Notes: generated from the letters alone by a model not told the origin. 64,000 nt of DNA from Zonotrichia leucophrys gambelii (GCF_028769735.1 NC_088178.1:26805357-26869356), one strand, 5' to 3'. Counted from the first letter of the stretch, positions 13,238 to 26,116 are shown. Program-made: numbers and translations.

Positions 13238-13302
13238 TATGAAGGAGGTCAGACAAGATGATCATAATACTTCCCCTCTGGCTTTCAAATACATGAATTA
13301 AT
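13238..13302 (+). mobile_element. Ancient CR1-like LINE 3' end
   Basis: GAGGTCAGACAAGATGATCA, then an AATACTTCC…TCTGGC block, then AAATACATGAA follows the 3' end pattern of older sauropsid CR1-type LINEs (…GGTCAGA-TAGATGATC…GGTCCCTTCTGGC…TATGAA). About 60 bp is readable. It is much more diverged than the younger CR1 copies elsewhere in the window. The family assignment is from memory of the consensus pattern and is uncertain. Confidence 0.5.
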
Positions 13303-15909
13303 TAATTTTCTTTGGGACTTCAAAACTTAAGAAGTTCCCTCCCCTGAAAGCAGTTTCCATCTGCTTATATAAAGAAAAGCAGTCTTAGAAAGGATTTGTA
13401 ACTAAGCCCTGGCATTCCCTAGGTATTTAACTTCTCCACAGCCACAAAGTGGGATTTGACAAGAGGATGGTACCTCCCAAATATTGGTTTGACAAAACAA
13501 AAGCTGTACTCCCATCCTTAGCTCCTGCTTTTATGCCTCTGGAGTCCTGCAATTAATTTTTTCTCCTCCAAAGCTCCCAACATAATCATGTTGATGCCCG
13601 TGGTTTTACAAGTGTTAAGCAAAGCCCAAACATACTATAAGGGTAAAATGTAAGTGAAAATAGGAGTGAAGAGTGCTGTGATCCTGGAAAACTAAAACCA
13701 GTTCAAGAGTAAGGGTCTGCAATCCTGGGAGAAAATGTTACTCATCCACTTCCCACCTGCCCTCAAAGCCTAACACAGAGAACAGCAGTGGGACCACACA
13801 CAAACAGACAATGGAAAACCCGTCTTTGCCACCAGTGCTCTTTGTACCCTCCAGGGAGAGGGGCCAGGAAATCCTCTGGTGCTGCTCACAGTGTTTTGTA
13901 CTCATCAGCTCATTTCCCCAATGGTCAGGGCTGGTGAACATCAGAGGATTCATCTGTCACAGCAGGCACTGCACTAATTCCAACAGGAACCCAAGGGACT
14001 GATCCAAAACCCACTGATACACTGCAGCTAACAGGGCCTGCAAGTAAGGACCAGAAAAGGGGGAAAGCTGAGGTGAAAGAGAGATTAAGACACTGACAGA
14101 GAGGAGAAAACAAAAGCAAACGGGAGAGCTGTTGGTGACGCTTCATTACAGCAAATTCTGTCAAGTGTTTAACAGGACTGTGCACTGGAATTCTGCTGCC
14201 CTGCCACAGAAAACAGCCTCTGTTGGATTGTTCATGGGTCTGTCCCTCCCCTCTGTTTTGCCATTTCCCCCATAAGAGCAGAATGCACTGCTTCCAGTGA
14301 CAAAGCCAAAGGAGTCTCTTTCATGGCACTCCATGCGAGCACTGCCTTTTCCTGCCATTTCTTTACTGGTATTTCTGCAGCCTCTAAAGCTGAAAGGAAT
14401 TTTACTGTTGACATGCACAAACTGAGATACTACACAAACATTTATTCCCCTACAAACCCTGCCCTGTAACCTAGCATCCTTCATCTCCCACTCACTCCCT
14501 AAATTAGACAGCTTTTTAAGACTCACAGCTGCCTCCAGATCTCATATTTGGTTTTGTCTGCTCTAAAATGAGCATGTATTTCTCTCCATTTCTCCCATTC
14601 CACTCCTGATTTTCTATATATTATGATAAAGGAACAGTTTTATGTCCTTTATGCAGTTTTCTGTACTATGTCTGCAGTGTCTTCCAGAACAACACTGCCA
14701 AATAACCCTTTTTAATTCATCCAATATCAGAAAAATACTTAGTACTCCAACCACAGCATTTAATTTCCCTTAGTATTTAATTGCTGTGGTTGACTGTATT
14801 CATAAAATACTTCTCTTATCTCCTGAAAACAAGACACTCTTTTTTAAACAAAATCCTACATGTAACTTAGGCTAATAACACATTTTATTAAGGTTATTGT
14901 GGTTTAAACTATGCTTCATTTCTCTGTCTCTAGGGCATCTTTCAGGCATGTTACCCAGTTCCTCAGATGGGGTAAACAGCACCACTGAAGCTGATTCACC
15001 ACTGAAGAGCATCTTGGCAAAAAAACTGACCTATAAAACATTTCTAAAGTAAGACTTTTATTAGTATTCCAACGATAGCAGGAATAATTACTGAAATTCC
15101 TCCTGGAAATCACTCCATGTCGTGGTGAATACTGCACTCCACTCCACCAATTATTCACCAGAAGTGCTGTGAATTTTCTACTCACAGAAAATGCTGACCG
15201 GATTAAAAAGAAGCTTTTCAAAGGAATGAATTGATTTCATCAACATTTTTAATGGCAAATTACTAACATTTCATTTTAATATTCCAGTTTCTATTTTCTA
15301 TTATACAGGGCAGCACTCATGCAAGAAAGGCAAAATAGAAGACATGGACTTGCTTTAAAGGGTTTTTGAAATATTAAAGGTATGGCATTTGAATTCAGGA
15401 AAAACTACATCTCCTCTGCCCATGGAGCAGGGAATGCAGCTCCAGCCCAGAGAGCTGAAAACCAGGAACAATCCCAGTGTGCTGGGGATATAGATACAGC
15501 ACTCATCATTCCTTTAAATGCACCTTCTCACTCAAAACTCCACTCAGAGTGCTTTTGTAAGCTTTAGCAGGGTATCACATCAAAAAGGAGCAGGCTTAAA
15601 AACTCCACATCATTCCTCTGATACCACACAGCAGATAACAGAGGAAATCATTCAGATAGGACTAGAGATTGCTCAGTGAAACTGAATTACCTAATGCTTT
15701 TCCCATAGGAACTGCTCTACTCCAAGACTTCACTGCTCCCAGATTCCCACACTGCTGACCCTGGAGCAGAAAAGAGAAGGAATTTCTGATCATGCTGTGC
15801 AAGAACAAACCAGAAACCAAAGTCACAACCACTCCAAGCACAGGCACAGCCTGGCTGTGACCTGAGACCCAGCAGCAGAAACTGCCTCACCTCCACTGCA
15901 GTCAATAAA
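13303..15909. other. Non-coding DNA, nothing recognised
   Basis: Alternating AT-rich and moderate-GC sequence. Minus-strand open frames at 13738-14526 (71-121 codons) and 14916-15221 (101 codons) overlap one another or lack any recognisable domain or splice context. No repeat was identified. Confidence 0.5.
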
Positions 15910-16090
15910 GTCACACCAGCACAAAATCAATGGCCTTGCATTTGACTCATATTGGCTAATTCCATTGATTTTAATGGAGCTGGAGTTACACCAATTTCAT
16001 GCTGGTGTATCTGCATTAGTGTCAGAGAAGTTATGCCAGCATGACTGATGTAAACAAGAGCAGACAAACCAACCCCTCCATGGCTAAAAT
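15910..16090. repeat. Probable ancient interspersed repeat with nested hairpins
   Basis: The segment is built of palindromic blocks. TCCATT (15961-15966) pairs with AATGGA (15973-15978), and TACACCA (15987-15993) pairs with TGGTGTA (16003-16009). Related CACCAGC/GCCAGC words recur at 15914 and about 16034. The combination of CCATTGA-TTTAATGGA with repeated TTACACCA/TGGTGTA resembles old, widely dispersed amniote repeats that I have seen only as degenerate copies. I cannot name the family with certainty. Confidence 0.4.
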
Positions 16091-17190
16091 TCAGCATCAC
16101 TAACTCCAAAGCCACGAGAAAATGCAGATCTGTACGTTACCCAAGCAGGGCCTTTGGAATTTATTTTTGCAAAGCAGAAGAACAGCTCTTTTGTGATCCT
16201 CTCAGCACCAAAGAAACAGGGACTGAGAGGCAAAGAGGACAAAGTACACAGTTGGGATCACAGTATTCTGTAATTAGAGCTGTTAAATGATTACTAAAGT
16301 GCAGTGGTGCAATCATCACACCGGAGGAAAGGGAGAAGTCTGCAGTCAGGAGCATCACCAGGGAGAAGGTAAAAGCAATGTCAGACACCACGTTTCATAT
16401 TGGAATGCAAATTCCTCACAATCAGAATCTGTGTCTTCTAATTGGAAGAAAAGGTTATGGAATTAAATATCTCGCATCCTGGACAGCTCGGCATGTTTTC
16501 AAGTGGCAAGTTGCAGGAATCTTGTTCATCTCCTGTCCTTCACAGAAATATCTTGATTCAGCTCTGTTTCTTGTTCAATTTCAGGATCATTTTCTTAATA
16601 TTTCAAGTGAGACTGAACTGAAACTCACCTTCTCATTTCTTTTAAATAAAATAACAGCACTATAACTTAAGCTATACTTTGAAATCTGAAGTAAAGTATG
16701 GAGTGATGCCTTACACTGACCTTCTTAAAGGATGTGAATTTTGCACCAACTGTCCCAGGTTCCTTTGAGATTTGTCCAGCCACAAGAGTTGACTTGTACA
16801 TTGTGCCCTTCCATTCTCTGAAGCTTCCTGACACCACAGCAAAGCAAAGCAAACCCTCCAAAGGCCAACAACAACAAAAAGCCCCTTTGCAAGCACCATT
16901 GTTCTCTGTTATTTTTCAACACTCAGCCCTTGTTCCCTTGACTGTTAAGTATTAGGACAACTGATCAAAGGAATTCACCTTGCTGGAAATGGACTTTTGC
17001 TTTATGACACCAAACTCAACCACCTGACTCCTACCAAAGTTCATTGTCTAGCACAGCAAAGGGAAAAAGCAAGAAGCTTCTGGGACTGTATGAATTCACA
17101 AACAGGCATGACACAAACAGGCAATAATCACTTTCACATTCATGTTCGCAACTGACAAATATCAGTATTTTGAACTGCCAAGTGAGCTAA
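16091..17190. other. Non-coding DNA, nothing recognised
   Basis: No recognisable gene or repeat. Open frames reach 95 codons and show no domain. Confidence 0.55.
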
Positions 17191-17520
17191 GTGTGGCTTT
17201 CCAGCACCTGAAGGGAACCCACAAGGAAGACTTTTCACAAGGACATTTAGTGACTGGACAAGGGGGAACAGCTTCAAACTGACACAGAGTAGGTTTAGAG
17301 CAGAGATTAGGAAGAAATTCTCTCCTGAAGGGGTGGTGAGGCCCTGCCTCAGGTTCCCAGAGAAACTGTGGCTGCCCCATCCCTGGAAGGGTCCCAGACC
17401 ACGCTGGACAGGGCTTGGAGCAGCCTGGGACAGTGAGAGGCGTCCCTGCCCATGGCAGGGAGTTAAAACTCAATGAGCTTTAAAGTCCCTTCCAAACCGC
17501 GGCATTCTGTGATTCTCTGA
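17191..17520 (+). mobile_element. CR1 LINE, 5'-truncated, intact 3' end
   Basis: About 330 bp follows the avian CR1 3' region in order: the CAGCACCTGAAGGGAACCC block; GACAAGGGGGAACAGCTTCA; AGGAAGAAATTCTCTCCTG; GGTGGTGAGGCCCTG; CTGTGGCTGCCCCATCCCTG; GTCCCTGCCCATGGCAGGG; and the terminal TCCCTTCCAAACC…ATTCTGTGATTCT. Only the end of the second ORF and the 3' tail remain, so it is inactive. It is the longest and cleanest CR1 copy in the window and the best evidence for a bird genome. The minus-strand open frame at 17162-17473 is antisense to it and not a gene. Confidence 0.93.
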
Positions 17521-17993
17521 TGAGTTTTAGCGGCAGAATTACTTTTGATTATTCTGTTTGAATAGTTCAGTCCTCAAACCACTCCTGAATGCAATCCCTC
17601 AGGATTGCTGGGATGAACAGCAGGCAGGCTCCTGCATGATACCAAACAAAAGTATTTGAGGACAGCTGCTAGATTTTCCTGGAGAAATTTCAAATAAATA
17701 CTTTTCTTGGAATCACTTCTCTGTTCTCATCTCATTTTTATCTGATTAGGTTACACACTGCTCCACAAATGCCTCTGCTTTCTATCAGTAGGAATATTAA
17801 CCATTGTTAAAGAAAGGAAGCATCTTCCCTAAAAACTTTCCAGGCATTTTGTGGTTAGAGATAAGATCAGCATCATTTCTGAATAATAACAGACAGTGCT
17901 CTTCCCACAACTGGAAAATATACTAAAAGAAAAAGCGAAGCCCACAACTGTCTAACCCTTGGAACTGTGTGGGTCAGGTGTTGTGTTTGCTGT
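17521..17993. other. Non-coding DNA, nothing recognised
   Basis: Unique-looking AT-rich sequence between the CR1 fragment and the first copy of the 277-bp repeat. I see nothing in it. Confidence 0.55.
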
Positions 17994-18271
17994 ATCATAA
18001 TTCCATGCAGAGAGACATCCATACAGGATCCCCACTGTGGCATAACCAGGTGTGCATGACCACCTCACACCCTAAGAGGATGAAAGCCCAGCTGATCAGG
18101 TTAGGGGCTGCAAAAGGAATCACTTCCAGGAAAAGGAGCCACCAAACCACTGCCAGGCTAACACACCAGGGAAAAATAAAAAAAAAGTATTTGATTATTC
18201 AGATGGGGAACTCTTAAGCAGTTAAATGAGTACAAGGATCTGCGTGAGTGGTAACACATAAGAAAATAATG
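17994..18271 (+). repeat. Dispersed direct repeat, copy A (about 278 bp)
   Basis: This segment aligns end to end with 22965-23241 in the same orientation. I estimate about 90% identity by eye. Long identical blocks include the stretch starting ATTCCATGCAGAGAGACATC and the one starting CTCTTAAGCAGTTAAATGAG. Similarity starts and stops abruptly. There are no terminal inverted repeats, no TG…CA LTR ends and no poly-A tail, only a short internal A-run. A short plus-strand frame crosses it but does not match a known protein. It is either an unnamed interspersed element or a local duplication. Confidence 0.85.
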
Positions 18272-18735
18272 CTTATTTTCGAAATATTTTAAAAAATCAC
18301 CAAGCAGCATGCGGTGAGGAACCATTCACCTTCCACTGTCACGCTACAGTTTATTCTCTCTTGGAAGCAATTACAGGACAAATGCCAAGCTACAGAAGGT
18401 ATTTTTCCAGCAGCAGCATCTGGCTTCTTGGCAGACTCCTCAGGCAATTTTACTGGAAGCTTCAGAGACGCTGTTGGGTCAGTCCTGGTTATATTGCTTC
18501 AGAACTGTCTGGCAGATTCCTCTTCCTAGATGTCATAATCCTTCTGATTTACCTTGAAGGAATTAGCACACTTTTATCCATTTCAAGAACAGTTGACCTG
18601 CAAGGCATTTCGGGGCTGCCTACAGAGACACAGTAAAAGTCACTGGTGTAAATCTGTGTGCCTTTGAACCAGCAGAATTTCAGCACCCAGCGCCTGATGT
18701 CTCATCAAGGAAACAAGGAAGCCATGCAAACATTC

Positions 18736-18751
18736 TGTGTGTGTGTGTGTT
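18736..18751. repeat. (GT)n microsatellite
   Basis: About eight uninterrupted GT units. Short and probably of low polymorphism. Confidence 0.9.
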
Positions 18752-18821
18752 ACCAGTAAATCGAGTGCATTCTTTATGATTAAAGGAAAAAAACACAAGA
18801 TGCATGAAAGATTAACTAGTT

Positions 18822-18839
18822 AAAAAAAAAAAAAAAAAA
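18822..18839. repeat. Poly-A tract (18 A)
   Basis: A homopolymer with no recognisable retroposed body directly upstream. It is read as poly-Phe by the overlapping minus-strand frame, which is therefore dismissed. Confidence 0.95.
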
Positions 18840-20529
18840 GAGGTAGGAATCTGCTCCTTCCAGCTCTTTCATAAAGGGCAGGAGGGAAGACAAGAGATGT
18901 CCCCCCCATAGCCATCCCTTCCCCCTCGCCAGCCCCAGCTAAGATCTGCATTATTCTGCAGCTGTGATCATGATTAATCCTCATGCAGAAGGATGAAAGA
19001 CAGGATGCTGGTTCTGCCCGCCCTCTCGGCCTACCAACAAAATCAAGTCCACAGCAGAAAGGCTTTCTGTCAGTTTGGGGCTGTCCTCTGGAATTCACAC
19101 AGAGAAAAGGGACAGGATGCTGTACAAAGTGAATTTATAGTCCACAACACAGGTGGGACCTTCCCACTTATAAAGACTTTCATGCAATCATTTACATGAA
19201 ATATACTATATTTTAAAAAAAATGCAGATGTTCTCATTGATACTACTCGTTTTTTTAAAGGCATTCCCAGATGTGCTGGATGATTTTTTTTTTATTTCAG
19301 AGAGGTTTCAGAAGCTCCCACAAAACCATGCACCAGGTTATTTTGTAGGAAAAAGAGTCCTAATGCCCAAAGGTAAATACTAAAGGAGCAAGTAATGTAC
19401 TCTATAATTTAATAAAGGACTACAGATCTTGGATTTTCAGTAACAGGAGTATTCACTGAACAGCCTAAGAGCAGACTGACAGCACTAAGGAAGATACACA
19501 TATCCAGGTCAAACAAAAAGCCAAACAGAGCTCTGTCATCAGCCCAGTGCAAACAAATCCAACCAGACACAGACCTCAGACTTGGCTAATGTGAATTGAC
19601 TAATAGAATTCCATTTTAGGCAGGGAAAAACATATTCTGATTGAGAGCCAGCACTGCTCACAGGTTCTAAGTGTAGGTATCACTAGGGCCAGGTGAACCA
19701 TGAACTAATCTGAATTTTATCCATATCAAAGATTTGTCCTGTCCAAAAATTACCTTCCCAGATTTAAACCAAGTATTCACTCTCATTATTGCCTACAGCT
19801 TTTGGACATCCGTATTCATTAATTAAAATTTCTGCAGAATCACAGTACTCATCGACAAGGCAGCCTTTAAAATGCTGTGCTGTGGCACACACTGAAAAAA
19901 TCAATTATTTAGGCTCCAGTACATGAACAGAAGTTACTGGCACAGTAGAAACCAAGCCATATTTTAGGGGAGGTGTAGCACAGATTCCCTTGTTTACCAG
20001 CTGGTTCCTCTGAAGTGCTGAGCAGCCTCCATGATCAGGTGAACATTTGGATACATAGTAAAAACTGAATTTCCAGCGATGCCCCAGATTTCACTGACTA
20101 CACAAAAGAGATGAAAGCTGCACACAGAGGCAAACAGAAGGTTTCCTGGATGCAGAAAAGATCTAAAATATTTTCATGAGTTGCCTTTGATTCTACAGTC
20201 TCAACAAGGCCTGTAAACTGAGAGAGCGAACAGGAATAACCATCAAATGGGTGCACTTCAGTACAGCCAAGAAAATCAATTAAAAATAGAAGCAAAATGT
20301 TGCTCTCCCTTGTACACTGCTCTCCTGAAACACCTGGCACACTTAAAGCAATGTACATTACATTCAAGGCTAATATAGGCTGATGTGAATAAAGCCCTTG
20401 CTGTAATGAGAAACAGTTGTTTTGCCAGGAGAGTTTAAAGCCAAAAGGTGAAGAATTCCAAATCCAATTAAAACGAGAGGGAATTCAGGAATGCAGAATT
20501 TAATTACTCCACTTGGAAGGCAGCCAGGA

Positions 20530-20550
20530 CCATGGGTTAAGCACCCATGG
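20530..20550. repeat. Perfect 7-bp inverted repeat
   Basis: CCATGGG (20530-20536) and CCCATGG (20544-20550) are exactly complementary around a 7-nt loop. No terminator or RNA-gene context is visible. Confidence 0.7.
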
Positions 20551-20947
20551 CCTTGTGAAAGGGCCAGGGGAACTCAAAGGAATTCCAGTGGTCAGGCCCC
20601 CAGCTCCTTTCTCCTTTGAGCAGGGCACCCTTGGCAGCCCCAGGGAAGAACCAGCTCCTGAATTCCAGCATTTCCAGCAGCTCCTGCCTCCCTAAGCCCT
20701 TGCCCAGCTTGTGACACCAGGCAGGCTCTCAGTGCATGGTGGGGCTGCAGATGATGCCAAATTAAAGCCATTCAGATAAATACACGTTCAATGAAGTTAT
20801 TGCCTATGCAACACTTGAACATTTTGGTTTGGGCTTTTTTTCACATCAACAGACTAAATGGCAGGCAGTAATAATATTAATTTTGGAAGAAGTGTGATGT
20901 TTGTGTTACCCACTCAAGTTAATTAATGAAAATAATGACAGAGTTAC

Positions 20948-21115
20948 AAAATCAGGGATGATTAAGAACTTGAAGACCATCCGACCCATTCCTGTGCCAA
21001 GGAGGATTTGTTCTTAGCAGCACATTAATTCTGTTCTGCAGCAAACCTTCCCAAATCACAGGAGCAGCAAGAGTCCCATCAGAGGTGTTCACACTTTCAG
21101 GCTGATTCAGAGGAA
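20948..21115 (-). mobile_element. Possible old CR1-type LINE fragment
   Basis: The plus strand reads TGAAGACCATCCGACCCATT, CCTGTGCCAAGGAGGATTTG, then GTTCTTAGCAG. This resembles the reverse-complement 3' region of older CR1/L3-type elements (ATCATCTAGTCCATCC…CTGCCAAGGCAGGATTGTTCC-like). Divergence is high and no clear 3' terminus is visible, so the call is tentative. Confidence 0.35.
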
Positions 21116-22342
21116 GAAGTAAAACCCAGGAAGAGAAATCCCAGCAACTCCCCATCATTATTCTGAGTTAACTGCTCAGAGATTATCTGGAGCAATTACT
21201 CTCATCCCTTCCTGCACACACATTCCAAATACCTGTAATCCTCACTCTGTCAGTGCTAAAGCAATCCATCCCCTTCAGGTAAGATCTAATGGTAAAATCA
21301 CATTCCGCTGGGTTTATATCCCACACTATTACAGTCTCCATTATTAAATACTGCTTATTAGTTTGTACTTACAAAGTCAGGGAGGTGTGATTTTATTGCT
21401 TGCAAATCATCCTTACGTGAGTCTTATGCTGTACTTACACTTCACTCTGCTCTTCCAGATAAGCTTTTTGCTTTCTGCATATTTAAACAGTAACTCTAAT
21501 TATCCCTACTTGATTGCCCTCCTCTTGCAAAGCCTTTCCACAGGATCATCTGCAATGAATTCTTCATCCTATTTAGATTTTAAGAAGCCTAAGACACATT
21601 ATATTATTTAATTTTAATAAGAGCATAGATATGTTTCTTTAAAAAAAAAATATGCGTAATGGGTTTCTTCCTCAGATATATTTTTATCAAAATCACAGCA
21701 AGAATGGCAGAATAATGATTCATATTACACTGTGCATAGTAACATGACAAAACAGTGCCTAGCAATAAAGTCAATTAAAAATTAAAAAACAAAAATCAAC
21801 CAACCAACAAGAGACTGACATGGCATCACATTGGCAAAGAAAAGTTCACCTAATTTTCTCATAATATTGCTTCTTTTCCAAACAATGCTTAGAAGAGTTT
21901 TCTAGATTTATTTTAAATCACAGTTATGAAAACACTTTATACTTGGAACTCACAGGTACACAAAAGCTACAGGCACCTACACAGGAGCTGAAATTAAAGG
22001 TACTTAGTCCCTTAGCTCACATAGTCCAACCAAGGAAATGTAGCCCAAAACATGTCAACAAAATTTGAGTTAAACCTAATACTTTTGACAAGAAATATAT
22101 CAGTCTTTCTGACTATTTTAAAAGAGATTTGGTTACTGATGATGTTTGGTTTAATTATAGTCTGGTAACCACAATGTGTTAAAGTTGAGCAGCATTTCCC
22201 TTTATGAGTTCTGGGTTTAGCTCCTTGTACCTTTACCAGAGCGAAGTGCCAGGGCTGACATCTTGCATGACACACACAGCAGCAATGGCACACAGAGCTC
22301 AGCCTCCAGGACCTTGTCCTGCTGCCCCAAGGCATGAGATCA
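21116..22342. other. Non-coding DNA, nothing recognised
   Basis: AT-rich sequence with poly-A-like runs near 21642-21651 and 21778-21800. No gene or repeat family was recognised. Confidence 0.55.
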
Positions 22343-22373
22343 TCCCTCCTCCTCCTCCTCCTCCTCCTCCTCA
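22343..22373. repeat. (CTC)n trinucleotide microsatellite
   Basis: About ten CTC/CCT units. On the minus strand they read as a poly-Arg start of a 120-codon frame, which is not a credible protein. Confidence 0.95.
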
Positions 22374-22964
22374 ATGACCACAGACAGTGGCTGCCTTCAG
22401 CTCACAGCCCTGACCTTGATCCTCCAGCAGGGACTGTCTGTACCTGAAGGTGTCACGAGAAAAGGGAAGTTACTCTGTGACTGCACACACAACTTCTCCT
22501 GGACAATGATAAATTCAGCCTCTCTACACATGTGCTTGGCTCTGGAACAGACATTTATTTCTTTTTGTGTGTGAGTATTCCATGCAGGCAGCAGCCCAGG
22601 TGTACAACAACCACACAGCAGCGCCTTCCAGAATTCAGCTCCAAAGCTGCATTCCCTCAGCACCTACTCCTGCAATATGGGATTTGAGTCTTGCAGCAGG
22701 GACTCCCCTTTAAACATGACTTGGGAAAAACAGGATAGGGAAGGAAAGCAGGATGTCCAGTTCTAGCTGTGACTTTCAGGTCTGCGTTAAAGGGGTGTCA
22801 GAAAGAGCTTGGAAAGACAAAACACAGTCCTGAGCTGGGAATGCTCAGAGCATTCACTACTTCATTAAATACTAAATTATTGAGCACTATTTTATTAAAT
22901 AAAACCAACCACCCACAGAGACTTTATGGTGCATCTTTAAACCAAAGACTTCCTTTGGGAAATA
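22374..22964. other. Non-coding DNA, nothing recognised
   Basis: Short overlapping frames on both strands with no domain. I see nothing else before repeat copy B. Confidence 0.5.
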
Positions 22965-23241
22965 ATCCTAATTCCATGCAGAGAGACATCCATACAGGAT
23001 CCCCACTGTGATGTAACCTCTGTGATGACCACCTCACACCCTAACAAGACAAAAGCCCAGCTGATCAGGTTAGAGACCCTGCAAAAGGAATCACTTCCAG
23101 GAAAAGGAACCACCAAACCACTGCCAGGCTAACATATCAGGGAAAAGGAAAAAAAAGGGTTTCATTATTCAGATGGAGAACTCTTAAGCAGTTAAATGAG
23201 TACAAGGATCTGCATGAGTGGTAACACATCAGAAAATAATG
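22965..23241 (+). repeat. Dispersed direct repeat, copy B (about 277 bp)
   Basis: This is the partner of 17994-18271, same orientation, 4,971 bp downstream. The main differences are substitutions and 1-2 base indels around 23010-23022, 23044-23050, 23072-23080 and 23147-23160, plus scattered G/A transitions. Flanking sequence on both sides is unrelated between the copies. No target-site duplication could be confirmed by eye. Confidence 0.85.
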
Positions 23242-26116
23242 GCAAATGTGACATTCAACAAGAAAAAAAGTCTTTCTCTCATCTCCTCTGGTCCTTCCCA
23301 TGAATTACATCCCACTGGAGAGGTGACAGCACCTCTGGAAAACAACAAATACCAGGCTCAGCCCTGAGCCAGCTGATTTCAGGTGCATTCCCCATAAGGA
23401 GGCCCAGCTCAAGGGCTTGTGCTGTCCAAGATGATGACAGAGAGGTTGAAGATAAAGTTACACTGATAACTGATGTTGAACACCTCAAGGCAAATACTTC
23501 ATATTGTAATAGCCATTAAAATATTGGTTTTTTTCACCAAACAGGCATTCTTATCAGGACTGAAGTCAGGAAGGACAACCAGGTTATCAGCAATCACAGG
23601 TGAGGAAGCTCAGCCTTCAACAGCACAGTAACCTTCCAGCAGTCTATTCAAGAAAATTCAGAATATTATTGGAAGAATAATTCTGCCTGAAGCTGAGTAA
23701 ATAAGTCCCAGATTTTTTTATATGAAGTAATTTGATTCTATTTTTAGCCATTAAAGAACATTTGGATTAACAGATTGAAAAAAACTCATTCACAGCTTTA
23801 AATATACAATATATATGACTGTTACAAACTCTCTCCTCTGCTGCCCATAAAACTAACAAAATCAAGGCAGAAATTACATTTACATAGTCCTGAAAATATT
23901 TTAAAATCATCATTAACATGTGTGTGATTTCATTTTATTTTACTTATGGGCCCAAAGTTGTATCCTGAATGCCATTTCTATAGAAATTGAGTGCCAAATA
24001 TTACCAAGTTGCAATTTTATTGTCTATGTAAAAATACCCTGGCAGCATTCAGGCAAATTAAATTTAAAATTAAACTTCAAGCCTTTGCATGCCACCATAA
24101 TATTTCAGGCAACAATTTCAAGAAAGGGAAAGCAGAAAACAGACTGTGCATATACTATAGTTCTAAATAGATTTCTCATGTCAAATGGCACAGTTTTTCC
24201 TTTTTTTCCATTAGAGTTATTTCAAATCTTCTGCTGAATACATTTACATGCCTAATGAAACCTCCTCAGTGATTTTTCTTGAATTACTCCATAAGCTTTA
24301 ACACTGCATACAGTAATAGTGTACACATACATACAAATGCACACACAAATGCATGCACTCATGCACACAATATTCATGCAAAAAAAAATTAATGGAATTT
24401 TTTGACTGGATGCTACCCCCTGTAAATATGTTAAATGTGAACAGTGCTCATGGCTGGGCTCATTAACTAAAAATGCTGCTGTTGTCTGCACAATTCATGT
24501 TGCTCATGTGAGAAGGGATGACATGTAAAATGCTAATTTACAGACTCAGTTCTTTTCAATTTACCATCAGGGCTCTCTCTCCATGAGGAAAATCAGGGGT
24601 CACTCACAATTCTCAGGGAATAACTTGGGCTAAGACCTCACTCAGCACCTGGAGATCAAACTCTGCAGGGAGTCTTCTCCAAGAAAAAGTGGAGAGAAAA
24701 GAAAAAAGGAATGTTCTGAATGAGCTCCAAACACATTTTCTGACATGTTCTCGTGGAAAAATAATATCCCAAAAGCCGCAGTTCACTGACTGGCAAACAT
24801 CCCATCTTCCAAGGGAAGAGTCCTTACATTTTAGATTAGCAGCTGATGTTGTAGATGACTCTTCTCACCACTTCAGCCGTTCATCACCTATTTCTCCTCC
24901 AGTCTTTTTCCTAAACTCCCTGGCTCTTGAGCACCTGCAGTCAGCTCACATCCCATCTGGAAGTCACTCTGAACACACAGAACCAAGCATGGTATGACCC
25001 TTTATCCATTAAGTTTGGACCCCATGTCCCCATTATAGGTCGATGCAGCATTTGATGAACAGATACAATGAAGAGATGACCTTCAAAATCCCATTATTTC
25101 CCCAACCCAGAACAGCAGCAGTGCCACCATTCCCTGAAACATTCCAGGATTTCACTCCACCACAGCTGTACCAGCTGCCTCTTCTACAAATCCTCTGTCA
25201 CCCAACTACTCCAGAGTCCACAAATGCTAACTTGCTGCTTAACAATTAACAAATACTCAAATAATTTATGTATTTACAATTCCTGAGCAGCTTCATCAGT
25301 AGTTTTGTCTCCCTTTCCTGGATGCTCCCTTGTGCTGTATTTAACTTCCACAGGGTCTCACCACCTCCCTGGCCCTTGGTGTGCAATCTATTTTGGTTTC
25401 AAAGACCTCTTCTCTACAGGGCAAGTTTCCAGCAGGACTTCAACGCCTTTAAATTCTTTCCTGTAACCTCTGTGTTAGTTTATCAGAGCAGTCATTAAGG
25501 CTGAGCACTCTGAGGCTGATGGGTTTATCTAGGCTAGCCCAACTCCAGCTAATTGCATTCAATTTGACATTCTCCAAGCACTGACAGTCCTCATTCAAGC
25601 CGAGTGTGAAAGTTTTTAAATTAGCTTTCACAGTTTGATTCACAGACAGCAAATGCAAAATGGCACAGGATTAATTTTTTTTTTCCTCCAACAACACAGT
25701 GTAACAAAATAGCCCAAAGGCTATTTTACTTCATTTGCTTTAACTATTAGGGAAGATTCACAGCACAATGTTCCAACGGAGACAAAAGCTCCAGAGGACT
25801 TTCAAAGCTCAGTATTGCCCCCATTAATTAAAGTACCATACGTTTGTACAGCCTTTCCACTTTGTCACTGGATGTTAAAATGAAGTCTAGGCCATTTCAG
25901 ACAAGCCACAGCCATTACTGCTTAAAACATGAACAAACCAATACATTCTTTTCAATTTTATTACAGATCACATTTTTAATACCTAATAAAGTATGGCACT
26001 GGACTTAAAATGGGCTATAGGGAAACCCATATTTTCTTGGGGAAGTAAAATCCTGACTTCCCATGTAATCTGACAATGTGCCTTTTGATCAGTCTGCCTT
26101 CATTTGGCAGACACAA
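23242..26116. other. Non-coding DNA, nothing recognised
   Basis: AT-rich sequence with a degenerate CA/CATGCA-rich tract near 24313-24372. Open frames reach 105 codons without recognisable domains. Confidence 0.55.

Larger units (their letters stand above)
18272..20947. other. Non-coding DNA between the repeat copies (left part)
   Basis: No gene recognised. It contains a (GT)8 run, an 18-A tract and a CCATGGG hairpin, annotated separately. The modest GC-rich patch at 20510-20700 has a 60-codon frame with no recognisable domain. Confidence 0.5.

Noticed and set aside
17994..23241. The 277-bp repeats as the two LTRs of an endogenous retrovirus with a 4.7-kb interior
   Set aside because: No TG…CA ends, no primer-binding site or polypurine tract next to the copies, and no gag/pol-like frames in between.
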